From DATKEG01 sp035544515 (GTDB lineage: Bacteria; Acidobacteriota; Vicinamibacteria; Fen-336): 10,612 nt of DNA. How positions within the stretch are numbered: position 1 is the stretch's first letter; the number at the start of each line of letters is the position of its first letter. The position numbers and the translations under genes were made by a program. A model generated the notes under the pieces. That model saw nothing but the letters and a program-made list of their open reading frames with translations. It searched no databases and had not been told where the DNA came from. The stretch lies in contig DATKEG010000139.1 of assembly GCA_035544515.1 (NCBI GenBank), positions 1 through 10,612 on the forward strand, given 5' to 3'. Positions 1 through 6,616 of the stretch are shown piece after piece.

Positions 1-164
1 CGTCCGACGCGGCCGCGGCGCGCGCGGCGGCGCCCGATCCCGTCGGACCGCTGGCGGGCGCGCTCGTGGGAATGGCCACCGGCCCGGCCGGCGCGAGCGC
101 GTCGTCCGCGCTCGCCGCCGACGTGGCCGCGCTCCTGCGCCTCTGGGCCGAGCGGGGAGAATGA
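1..164 (+). CDS. C-terminal end of an unrecognised protein (5' truncated by window edge)
   Basis: The frame starting at base 3 is open from the left edge to a TGA at 162-164, giving about 53 residues. The tail is rich in alanine and glycine and ends in a leucine-rich, probably helical stretch closing with LRLWAERGE. No catalytic motif is visible and I do not recognise the family. The gene converges on lapB with only 18 bases between the two stop codons. It could be a chance open frame, since GC-rich DNA yields many, but the compact convergent ending suits a real gene end. Confidence 0.4.
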   Translation, partial: SDAAAARAAAPDPVGPLAGALVGMATGPAGASASSALAADVAALLRLWAERGE

Positions 165-182
165 GCGGGGAGGGCGCGCTCG

Positions 183-1367
183 TCAGGACAGGGCGGCGGC
201 GGGGCCCACCCGCTCCTCCACGAACGTGTTCCACTCGTGGCAGTGCGGGCAGCGCCAGAGCATGTCGTCGGCCCGGTAGCGGCAGGCCGTGCAGATATGG
301 GGATCGCGATAGAAGACGGAATGCTCCGCGGTGGCCAGGTAACGCTCGACCGCCTCGCGATGGACGCCGAGCCGGTTGACCGCGCGCCACGACTCCAGGT
401 GCGCGGCCAGCGCCTGGGGATTCGCCTCCACGGCCCGCAGCAGCAGGCCGAAGGCCTCGTCGTCCTTGCCCTGCGCGCGCAGGTGCGCCGCCAGCGCCAG
501 CCGCGCGCGCCAGTCGCGCGGGTCCTCGCGGATGATGCGCTCGCACAGCTCCGCGAAGCGCGCCGGCTGTCCGCGCGCGGTGTAGGCGCGGGACAGCCGG
601 TCGAAGGCCAGGTAGGCTCGCTCCGGCGCGACCTGGATCGCCTCCTCGAGCACGGCCGCGGCCTTCGCCGGATCGCGCGGCATCAGCAGGTCGGCCAGGC
701 CGAGGTGGGCGGGGAAGACGCGGCGGTCCAGGGCGAGCGCGGCGGTGAAGGCCTTCTGGGCCGCCTCGGTCTCGCCGGCGAGCAGCGCCTCGCGGCCGAT
801 CTCCGCCTGGAGGTAGCCGAGCACCAGGCTGTCGTCGCTCTTGCGCAGCCGGCTCAGGCGCGTCCGCAGGCGGTAGGCCTCCGTCCACTGCCGCTGTTCC
901 TCCTGCACCTTCTGCAGCTCGATGAGCGCCTGGATGTTGCGTGGATCGGCGAAGAGCGCCTCGTCGAACGTCCGGCTGGCGCGGTCGAGAAAGCCGGCCC
1001 GGCGGAAGTCGGCGCCGAGGGCAGCCAGCGCGTGCGCGCGTTCCGCGCGCGAGAGGTCACGCCGCGCCAGCAGCCCCTGGTGCGTCTGGATGGCGCGCTC
1101 CACCTGTCCGATCTCGCGCAGGAGGCTGCCGAGCACCTGCAGCACCTCCACGGCGTCCGGATCCTCGCGGACCACCTTGCCGAGCTCGCTGACCGCCAGC
1201 TCGACGTGGCCGGCGGCCAGGTACTGGAGCCCTTGCGCGTAGTGCGGAGACGCGCGATAGCCGGCCCGATCGCGCTCGCCCCGCCGCAGCGCGGCCGCCC
1301 AGGCGCGCCCCGCGAGCAGGCCGGCCATGCCCGCCAGCAGCACCGCCAGGAGCGCGGAATCGCTCAT
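183..1367 (-). CDS. lapB: LapB-type TPR protein with C-terminal rubredoxin-like zinc knuckle (LPS assembly regulator)
   Basis: The 394-residue product matches the layout of E. coli LapB/YciM (389 residues). It has an N-terminal membrane anchor at about 3-20, a basic stretch at about 28-38, tetratricopeptide repeats at about 40-345, and a C-terminal metal-binding knuckle with Cys359, Cys362, Cys373 and Cys376 (CTAC, then WRCPHC). The segment RAIQTHQGLL at about 91-100 is very like the E. coli protein. In enterobacteria LapB is an inner-membrane protein facing the cytoplasm that promotes FtsH-dependent LpxC degradation and so limits LPS synthesis; the same role here is inferred. The ATG at 1367 was chosen because the anchor follows directly; extending upstream would run into kdsC. 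It lies 19 bases after kdsC with no clear ribosome binding site, so it is probably translated from the kdsD-kdsC message. The alternative is a generic TPR protein, but the four-cysteine tail argues for LapB. Confidence 0.86.
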   Translation of the reverse strand: MSDSALLAVLLAGMAGLLAGRAWAAALRRGERDRAGYRASPHYAQGLQYLAAGHVELAVSELGKVVREDPDAVEVLQVLGSLLREIGQVERAIQTHQGLLARRDLSRAERAHALAALGADFRRAGFLDRASRTFDEALFADPRNIQALIELQKVQEEQRQWTEAYRLRTRLSRLRKSDDSLVLGYLQAEIGREALLAGETEAAQKAFTAALALDRRVFPAHLGLADLLMPRDPAKAAAVLEEAIQVAPERAYLAFDRLSRAYTARGQPARFAELCERIIREDPRDWRARLALAAHLRAQGKDDEAFGLLLRAVEANPQALAAHLESWRAVNRLGVHREAVERYLATAEHSVFYRDPHICTACRYRADDMLWRCPHCHEWNTFVEERVGPAAALS

Positions 1368-1399
1368 GCGCGGGCGCCGGCGCCGGTCAAGGCGCCTTG
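1368..1399. repeat. Cluster of GGCGCC palindromes at the kdsC-lapB junction
   Basis: A 12-base perfect palindrome, CAAGGCGCCTTG (1388-1399), covers most of the kdsC stop codon. Two further abutting GGCGCC hexamers occupy 1373-1384, within the inverted repeat at 1377-1386. These fill the 19-base gap upstream of lapB where a Shine-Dalgarno sequence would be expected. They could form an RNA hairpin in the intercistronic region, but there is no T-tract to make a classical terminator. GC-rich DNA makes such palindromes fairly common. Confidence 0.35.
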
Positions 1400-1923
1400 G
1401 GCTCGCCTCCTGCGACCCGGTCCCAGTCGCCCCGCGCGCGCAGGATGGCCTCCAGGAACTCGCGCAGGCAGCCCCGCCCACCCCCCGCCTCCGTGACCAT
1501 CTCCGCCTGCGCCCGGACCTCGAACGGCGCGTCGGCGGGAGCGGCCGAGAGCCCCACCGCGCGCATCACGGAGAGGTCGTTGACGTCGTCGCCGATGTAG
1601 GCCACCTCGTGCGCGGCCAGGCCCTCCGCGGAGAGTATCTCCCCGAGCGCGGCGGCCTTGTCCGCGACGCCCTGGCGGACGAGGGAGATGCCCAGCTCGC
1701 GGGCGCGGTGCGCCACGTCCCCCGACGTCCGTCCCGACACGATGCCGGTGCGCAGCCCCGCGCGGTGGGCGAGCACGACCCCGAGGCCGTCGCGGACGTG
1801 GAACGCGCGCGCCTCGCCGCCCCCGGGCAGGAAGAGCACGGTGCCGTCGGTCATCACACCGTCCACGTCGCTCAGCACGAGCTTCAGGCGCCGGCAGCGG
1901 CCGGCGAGCGCCTCGGACTTCAC
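1387..1923 (-). CDS. kdsC: 3-deoxy-D-manno-octulosonate-8-phosphate phosphatase (KdsC, HAD family)
   Basis: KdsC hydrolyses Kdo-8-phosphate to Kdo and phosphate in the cytoplasm. The 178-residue protein is a cap-less HAD phosphatase of the expected size (E. coli 188). The nucleophile motif is DVDGVMTDG with Asp19 and Asp21, motif II is the serine of VSGR (Ser63), motif III is Lys89 in ADKAAAL, and motif IV is GDDVNDL with Asp112 and Asp113. The glycine-rich tail followed by REFLEAIL is typical of KdsC. The start is GTG at 1923, with GGGA five bases upstream (1929-1932 on the plus strand) and a 12-base gap to the kdsD stop; the nearby ATG at 1934 is in another frame and stops after four codons. 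The gene sits between kdsD and lapB, and close spacing implies one transcript. Assignment is firm because all HAD motifs and the neighbours agree. Confidence 0.94.
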   Translation of the reverse strand: MKSEALAGRCRRLKLVLSDVDGVMTDGTVLFLPGGGEARAFHVRDGLGVVLAHRAGLRTGIVSGRTSGDVAHRARELGISLVRQGVADKAAALGEILSAEGLAAHEVAYIGDDVNDLSVMRAVGLSAAPADAPFEVRAQAEMVTEAGGGRGCLREFLEAILRARGDWDRVAGGEPKAP

Positions 1924-1928
1924 CGGCG

Positions 1929-1932
1929 TCCC
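1929..1932 (-). promoter_or_regulatory. Ribosome binding site deciding the GTG start of kdsC
   Basis: On the minus strand GGGA lies five bases before the GTG at 1923. It favours that start over the out-of-frame ATG at 1934. Confidence 0.5.
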
Positions 1933-1935
1933 ATG

Positions 1936-2895
1936 TCAGATCATCTCGGTGTGCCACAGGTCGTGGAGGTGGACGACGCCCTCCAGAAGTCCCGCCGCGT
2001 CCGTCACCGGAAGCGACGTGACCCTGCGCTCCTCCATGAGCGCCAGCGCGGCCGTGGCCAGCTCGCGGCGCGCGATGACCACGGGGTCGCGCGTCATGCA
2101 CTCTTCGGCCGTGCGTTCGAGCAGGGAGTAGCCGTGGCGCTCCATCTGGCGGCGCAGGTCGCCGTCGGAGATCATGCCCAGCAGCCGGCCGCCCGCCTCG
2201 GCGACCGTGGTCATGCCCAGCCGCTTGCGGGTCATCTCGAAGAGCACGTCCTTCATGGCCGTCCCCGGCGCCACCCGCGGCACCTGCTCGCCCGCGGTCA
2301 TGACGTCCTCGACGCGCAGGAGCTTCCGGCCCAGCCGGCCGCCGGGGTGAAGGACGGCGAAGTCGTCCACCGTGAAGCCGCGGCGCTCGAGCAGGGCCAT
2401 GGCCAGCGCGTCGCCCATGGCGAGGGCGGCCGTGGTGGAGGCGGTGGGGGCGAGGCCGAGCGGGCAGGCCTCTTCGCGGACCGAGACGTCGAGGTGGACG
2501 TCGGCGGCGGTGGCCAGGACGGAGCCCGGGCGGCCGGTCATGGCCACGAGCGGCGCGGCCAGCCGCTTCACGGTCGGGGTCAGGGCCACGAGCTCCTCGG
2601 TGTCGCCGCTGTGCGAGATGGCGAGCACGGCGTCTCCCTTCACGATCCGGCCCAGGTCCCCGTGGGTGGCCTCGGCGGGGTGAAGGAACAACGACGGCGT
2701 GCCCGTGGACGAGAACGTGGCCGAGACCTTCTGGCCGATCAGGCCGCTCTTGCCCATGCCCGTGACCACGACGCGGCCCACGCAGCCGAACAGCAGCTCG
2801 ACCGCGCGCTCGAACGCCTCGCCGATGCGCGGGAGGAGGTCGAGGATCGCGCGGGCTTCGATCTCCAGCACCCGCTGCGCGGTCTGGCGGGACAT
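1936..2895 (-). CDS. kdsD: D-arabinose-5-phosphate isomerase (KdsD/KpsF/GutQ family)
   Basis: The enzyme interconverts ribulose-5-phosphate and arabinose-5-phosphate, the first committed step of Kdo synthesis. The 319 residues show an SIS domain at about 35-165 followed by two CBS domains at about 197-250 and 265-316, the standard family layout (E. coli KdsD 328 residues). Visible signatures are GMGKSG (46-51, with Lys49), PAEATHGDLG (73-82), SHSGDTEE (94-101) and LHPGGRLG (182-189, with His183), which correspond to active-site regions of the family. The ATG at 2895 has AGGA eight bases upstream. The gene heads the kdsD-kdsC-lapB run and diverges from the propeller gene on the other strand. 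Here it is separated from kdsA by two genes; in many genomes the two are adjacent. A GutQ-like catabolic role is possible for the family but unlikely beside kdsC. Confidence 0.95.
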   Translation of the reverse strand: MSRQTAQRVLEIEARAILDLLPRIGEAFERAVELLFGCVGRVVVTGMGKSGLIGQKVSATFSSTGTPSLFLHPAEATHGDLGRIVKGDAVLAISHSGDTEELVALTPTVKRLAAPLVAMTGRPGSVLATAADVHLDVSVREEACPLGLAPTASTTAALAMGDALAMALLERRGFTVDDFAVLHPGGRLGRKLLRVEDVMTAGEQVPRVAPGTAMKDVLFEMTRKRLGMTTVAEAGGRLLGMISDGDLRRQMERHGYSLLERTAEECMTRDPVVIARRELATAALALMEERRVTSLPVTDAAGLLEGVVHLHDLWHTEMI

Positions 2896-2902
2896 TCCGG
2901 TG

Positions 2903-2932
2903 ATCCTAGGCTCTCCCGGCCCGCAGAGGCAA
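2903..2932 (-). promoter_or_regulatory. Possible sigma-70-like promoter for kdsD-kdsC-lapB
   Basis: On the minus strand TTGCCT (2927-2932, 4 of 6 matches to TTGACA) is followed after 18 bases by TAGGAT (2903-2908, 4 of 6 matches to TATAAT). Transcription would start within a base or two of the kdsD ATG. This hexamer overlaps the AGGA that could instead serve as the ribosome binding site, so one of the two readings is probably wrong. Weak evidence. Confidence 0.25.
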
Positions 2933-2952
2933 GGCAGGGTGACCCGTGGCCC

Positions 2953-2958
2953 TATAAT
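2953..2958 (+). promoter_or_regulatory. Perfect TATAAT -10 hexamer ahead of the propeller gene
   Basis: TATAAT is an exact match to the -10 consensus in otherwise very GC-rich DNA and sits in the short divergent gap. Initiation would fall at about 2965, one base before the proposed GTG, giving an almost leaderless message. No good -35 hexamer is found 16-18 bases upstream, so the call rests on the -10 alone. Confidence 0.4.
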
Positions 2959-2965
2959 CCGCCTC

Positions 2966-4294
2966 GTGGCGGCGCCCGGCAGGCGGACCTGGCGGCTCGC
3001 GGCCGCCCTGCTTGCGCCGGTGGCGCTGGCCGGGCTGCTCCTCGTCGGCCTGGCCGGCCGGAAGCCGGTCCCGTCGAGCGGGGATGTCGCTCGGGGCGCG
3101 CGCGACGCGGCTCCTCCGGGCCTCTGGAGCCCGGCGCGTGACGTGCCCGCGGCGCCGGGCGTCTCCGAGGCGGCGGCCGAACGCCTGGCCGCGCTGCCCT
3201 ACCTGCAAGGCTACAAGCCGGCCCCGGGACACAAGGGCGTCACCGTCCATGACCGCCGGCGCGCCCAGGAGGGCGTGAACCTCGTCGTGTCCGGCCACGC
3301 CGCCGAGGCGTTCCTGATGGACATGGACGGGGCGCGGCTCCACGCCTGGAAGCGGCCCGTGGAGCAGGTGTGGCCGGACGCGGATCGGGCGGCGGAGGGC
3401 GCGCGCTACTGGCGGCGCGCCCACGCCTTCGAGAACGGGGACCTGCTGGCCATCTTCGACGGCGTCGGGCTGGTCAGGCTGGATCGCCACTCGCGGCCGA
3501 TCTGGTCGTACCGCGCCCAGTGCCATCACGATCTGTACGTGGAAGGCGATGCGATCTACGTGCTCACGCGCGAGCTGCGGCTCATTCCCGAGGTCCACGA
3601 CACCCGCCCCAGCCTCGAGGATTTCGTCACCGTGCTCGGCCCCGACGGACGGCCGCGCCGACGCGTCTCGCTCTACGCGGCGTTCCGGAACTCGCCCTAT
3701 TCACCGCTGCTCGCGCGCGTCTCGCACGGGGGCGACATCTTCCATACCAACACGCTGACGATCCTCGACGGCTCCCTGTCCGGGCGCTGGCCGCTGTTCG
3801 CGCGCGGTCGCGCCCTGGTCTCGTTGCGGAACCTCGACACGGTGGCGCTCGTGGACCTGGAGTCGGAAAAGGTCCTCTGGGCCCTGACCGGCCTCTGGCG
3901 CGCCCAGCACGAGCCGAGCCTCCTGCCCACGGGCCGCCTGCTCGTCTTCGACAACGCGGGGCGGGGCGGGCGCTCGCAGGTGCTCGAGCTCGATCCCTTC
4001 ACGCAGCAGGTCTCGTGGCGCTATCCGGCGGACGGGCAAGGCGCCGACCTCGTGTCGGAGACGTCGGGCTCGACCGAGCGCCTGGAGAACGGCAACACCC
4101 TGATCACCGAGTCCACCGCCGGCCGCGCGCTCGAGGTCACGCCGGAAGGCCGCATCGTCTGGGAGTTCTGGAACCCTCATCGCGCCGGCGAGCGTCACGA
4201 GCTGATCGCCACCCTGCTCGAGGTGGTGAGGCTTCCTCGCGCGTTCGGACGGGAGGCCGGCTGGCTACGGGAGGGGAGCGCCCCGCCCGAGTAG
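2966..4294 (+). CDS. Membrane-anchored arylsulfotransferase-family (ASST-like) beta-propeller protein
   Basis: From GTG 2966 the protein is 442 residues. A short basic N-terminus and a hydrophobic segment at about 9-30 look like an uncleaved anchor or signal peptide, so the rest is probably periplasmic. Repeated blade-like motifs follow: HAFENGDLLAIF (153-164), HHDLYVEGDAIY (187-198), a block around RAQHEPSLLPTGRLLVFDN (312-330), ERLENGNTLITES (371-383) and GRIVWEFWNP (395-404). These are typical of the arylsulfotransferase (ASST) / PQQ-like propeller families, whose studied members move sulfate between phenolic compounds. His188, His260, Arg288 and His315 are candidates for catalytic positions, but this was not checked by alignment. 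GTG 2939 is an in-frame alternative start; GTG 2966 leaves a compact signal anchor. The gene lies opposite to its neighbours, splits the Kdo genes, and its last 30 bases overlap the end of the membrane protein gene. Many family members have no tested activity; sulfotransferase function is not shown here. Confidence 0.75.
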   Translation: MAAPGRRTWRLAAALLAPVALAGLLLVGLAGRKPVPSSGDVARGARDAAPPGLWSPARDVPAAPGVSEAAAERLAALPYLQGYKPAPGHKGVTVHDRRRAQEGVNLVVSGHAAEAFLMDMDGARLHAWKRPVEQVWPDADRAAEGARYWRRAHAFENGDLLAIFDGVGLVRLDRHSRPIWSYRAQCHHDLYVEGDAIYVLTRELRLIPEVHDTRPSLEDFVTVLGPDGRPRRRVSLYAAFRNSPYSPLLARVSHGGDIFHTNTLTILDGSLSGRWPLFARGRALVSLRNLDTVALVDLESEKVLWALTGLWRAQHEPSLLPTGRLLVFDNAGRGGRSQVLELDPFTQQVSWRYPADGQGADLVSETSGSTERLENGNTLITESTAGRALEVTPEGRIVWEFWNPHRAGERHELIATLLEVVRLPRAFGREAGWLREGSAPPE

Positions 4295-5791
4295 TGGCCG
4301 CCCGTACACGCTGATGGCGGAGACCCCCTCCCCCACCCGGCCCAACCGGCGGAACGGGGTATGCCCGCCGAGCCAGGCGCTCGGCACCTCCCCCGGATCG
4401 CCGGGCAGCATCAGGCGTGTGATGCCGGCGCGGTCGAGCAGCTCCGCGCGCCAGGCCGGGTCGGCCGCGCCGTAGAAGGCCCGCGTCTGCCGCTCGCGCT
4501 CGGCGTAGCCCCGCGCGGCGGCGTGGCCCACGAACACGCGGCAGGCGGTCAGGCCGGCGGTGTACAGGCCGATGTCGGGCGGTGTCAGCGCGAGGTCGCC
4601 GGGCGCGCAGGCCGGGCGCAGCAGCCGCGCGGCCGCCAGCCGCTCGCGCGGGACGTGCCAGCGCGGGTTGGGCCCCCAGACGAGCAGCAACGCCGCCACC
4701 GCGGTCGAGGCGAGGCCCGCCACGGCGGCCCAGGACGCCCAGGCGGGCCGGGACGACAGGCCGAGGGCGGCGAGCAGCAGCAGGGGCAGGCCCATGCCCA
4801 CCATGAACTGCAGCGGGAACGGCACCACGCGCGCGAGGGCGACGAGCGCCGCGGCCACGGCCCAGGCCGCCAGGTGCATCTCCGCCGGGCGGGTCGGCGC
4901 ATCCGCGGCCGGAGGACGCCAGACGACGGCCGCGAGCAGAGCGGCCGGAACCAGGGCCGGCAGGAAGTCGGCGAGCGGAGGCATCACGTACGTCGCGCTC
5001 GAGTAGATGGCGTAGCGCGCGTCGCGCAGGAAGAGCCAGTAGTTGTACGCGAGCACGGGCGCCAGTCCGAGGAGCGGCGCCAGCGCGCGCCACCAGGCGG
5101 AGGGCGGACGGGTCGCCGCCACCGCGAGCGTGCGGGCGGCCACGAGCAGGCCGAGGTCGTACGGGCGCACCAGTCCGAGCGCCGTGCCCCAGAAGAGGCC
5201 GGCCCGCGGCCGGTCCTCGGCGAAGGCGACGAGCGCCACGAGCAGCAGCAGCGTCGCGGCCGTGAAGTGCGGATTGGCCAGCATCTCGATGAAGGGGAAG
5301 AGGCCCGTGGTCAGGTCCAGGCAGCGCTGTCCCGGCACGCCGGCGCGCCAGAGGATTCCGCCGAGCCCCGCGCCCGTGAACACGAGGAGCAGCGCGGGCA
5401 GGCGGCGCGCCTTCCCGACGCCCCTCCGCGCGAGAAAGCCGTCCACGACCGCGACGAGGGCCAACGCGACGCAGAGCCCGAACAGCCGATAGGCGAGCGC
5501 CGGCCGGCGTCCGAGCAGGGCGGACAGCCGTCCCACCATCCACCATTCCAGGTTGACGAGCGCGGCGTCGTGCCCCTCCGGGACCATCTTGTTGCGGAAC
5601 AGGAACGCGCCGTCCTCCGCCTGCTGCGCGAAGGACAGGTAGTTGTACGCGTCGTCGATGTAGAAGAAGAAGCCGACGAACGCGCGGCCGGGGGGGGCGC
5701 CGAGGGCGGCCTCGAGGTAGGGGAGGTTGGAGGCGGCCGCGAGGCCGAGGAACGCGACCAGGGCCGGCGAGGAGGGGAGACGGAGCCTCAA
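4265..5791 (-). CDS. Multi-spanning membrane protein, putative GT-C-type glycosyltransferase (paralogue A)
   Basis: The 508-residue protein has many hydrophobic segments (about 8-21, 100-118, 132-147, 175-191, 197-222, 236-254, 274-291, 306-321, 326-345, 350-372) and a soluble C-terminal part from about 375. After the first segment comes a loop with the acidic pair Asp46-Asp47 in FYIDDAYNY, then LFRNK, NLEWW (80-84), NPHFT (173-177) and RPYDL (209-213). A loop acidic pair after the first helix followed by many helices is the plan of GT-C enzymes, which use polyprenyl-phosphate sugars outside the membrane. The tail motif AGLTACRVFVGH followed by an aromatic FY is also seen in GT-C-like proteins as I recall them. 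Substrate and exact family are unknown. The TTG at 5791 is the first possible start: the in-frame stop upstream is that of kdsA, nine bases away. It shares frame with kdsA and probably its transcript. A run of eight C in the coding strand (Pro33-Pro34) lies near the start. Confidence 0.72.
   Translation of the reverse strand: MRLRLPSSPALVAFLGLAAASNLPYLEAALGAPPGRAFVGFFFYIDDAYNYLSFAQQAEDGAFLFRNKMVPEGHDAALVNLEWWMVGRLSALLGRRPALAYRLFGLCVALALVAVVDGFLARRGVGKARRLPALLLVFTGAGLGGILWRAGVPGQRCLDLTTGLFPFIEMLANPHFTAATLLLLVALVAFAEDRPRAGLFWGTALGLVRPYDLGLLVAARTLAVAATRPPSAWWRALAPLLGLAPVLAYNYWLFLRDARYAIYSSATYVMPPLADFLPALVPAALLAAVVWRPPAADAPTRPAEMHLAAWAVAAALVALARVVPFPLQFMVGMGLPLLLLAALGLSSRPAWASWAAVAGLASTAVAALLLVWGPNPRWHVPRERLAAARLLRPACAPGDLALTPPDIGLYTAGLTACRVFVGHAAARGYAERERQTRAFYGAADPAWRAELLDRAGITRLMLPGDPGEVPSAWLGGHTPFRRLGRVGEGVSAISVYGRPLLGRGAPLP
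5690..5697. repeat. Homopolymer tract of eight G (C on the coding strand) inside paralogue A
   Basis: The run encodes Ala32-Pro33-Pro34 just before the Asp-Asp loop. The second paralogue has six G at the matching place (10545-10550). A slip of one base would end the protein upstream of the putative catalytic motif. Confidence 0.8.
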
Positions 5792-5800
5792 GCGCGAGGT

Positions 5801-6616
5801 TCAGGCCTTCAGCGCGCGCCGGACGCGCAGCAGCCGGGTGAGCAGCTTCTCGAGGTGCCTGAGGCGGTACGAGTTCGGCCCGTCCGAGAGCGCGCGCTCG
5901 GGGTTCTCGTGCACTTCCATGAACAGGCCGTCCACCCCCGCGGCCACGCCCGCCGGCGCCAGCGTGTCCACGTAGTGCCTCTCGCCGCCCGAGCGGTCGC
6001 CCAGGCCCCCCGGCCGCTGCACGCTGTGCGTGACGTCGAAGACGACCGGGTAGCCGAAGGCGCGCAGCGCGGGAAACGAGCGCATGTCCACCACCAGGTT
6101 GTTGTAGCCGAAGCTGAAGCCGCGCTCCGTCACCATGAGCCGCCGGTTGCCGGTGGCCGCGGCCTTGGCCATGACCCCCTTCATGTCCCAGGGCGCCATG
6201 AACTGGCCCTTCTTGACGTTGACCACGCGCCCGCTGCGGGCGCACTCCTGCACGAGGTCCGTCTGGCGGCACAGGAACGCGGGGATCTGCAGCACGTCCG
6301 CCACCTGCGCCGCCCGCTCCACCTGCCCCGGCTCGTGGACGTCGGTGAGGATGGGCAGGCCGTACCGCGCCTTGACGCCGGCCAGGATCTCGAGCCCCTT
6401 CTCCAGGCCCGGACCGCGAAAGGAGCCCAGGCTCGATCGGTTCGCCTTGTCGTAGCTGGCCTTGAAGATCAGCGGGATGCCGAGCCGGTCCGTGACCTCC
6501 TTCAGCCGCCGCGCGACCAGCGCGGGGTGGCGGTCGTTCTCGATGACGCAGGGGCCGGCGATGAGGAACAGCGGCCCGCCGCCGCCCAGGCGGTGGCGTC
6601 CCAGGCGGATCGGCAA
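5801..6616 (-). CDS. kdsA: 3-deoxy-8-phosphooctulonate synthase (KdsA), metal-dependent type
   Basis: KdsA condenses arabinose-5-phosphate with phosphoenolpyruvate to Kdo-8-phosphate in the cytoplasm. The 271-residue sequence carries all family signatures: LIAGPCVIE (18-26), FKASYDKANRSS (about 51-62), RGPGLEKG, LTDVHEP, PAFLCRQTDL, VKKGQFMAP, FGYNNLVVDMR, FDVTHSVQ and GLFMEVHENPERALSD. Cys23 stands where the metal-independent E. coli enzyme has Asn26. The His of DVTHS and the Glu/Asp pair spaced 11 residues in MEVHENPERALSD match the metal ligands known for the Aquifex aeolicus enzyme, so this should be the metal-dependent class. The start is a TTG at 6616 directly after the pyrG TAG, in the same frame, and no other early start exists. 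Expression probably depends on ribosomes finishing pyrG. Length is slightly shorter than E. coli (284). Confidence 0.96.
   Translation of the reverse strand: MPIRLGRHRLGGGGPLFLIAGPCVIENDRHPALVARRLKEVTDRLGIPLIFKASYDKANRSSLGSFRGPGLEKGLEILAGVKARYGLPILTDVHEPGQVERAAQVADVLQIPAFLCRQTDLVQECARSGRVVNVKKGQFMAPWDMKGVMAKAAATGNRRLMVTERGFSFGYNNLVVDMRSFPALRAFGYPVVFDVTHSVQRPGGLGDRSGGERHYVDTLAPAGVAAGVDGLFMEVHENPERALSDGPNSYRLRHLEKLLTRLLRVRRALKA

Noticed and set aside
1920..1934. A four-codon mini frame (ATG to TGA) between kdsD and kdsC whose stop overlaps the kdsC GTG
   Set aside because: Too short to support. Its sequence is explained by the GGGA ribosome binding site for kdsC, though a coupling role cannot be excluded.
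2699..2965. N-terminal extension of the propeller protein back to 2699
   Set aside because: The extension lies antisense within kdsD and is serine/arginine/proline-rich; the hydrophobic signal segment begins only after GTG 2966.
1327..3141. A long plus-strand open frame antisense to kdsC and kdsD
   Set aside because: Both opposite-strand genes have complete catalytic motifs; the antisense product is low complexity and has no recognisable start signal.
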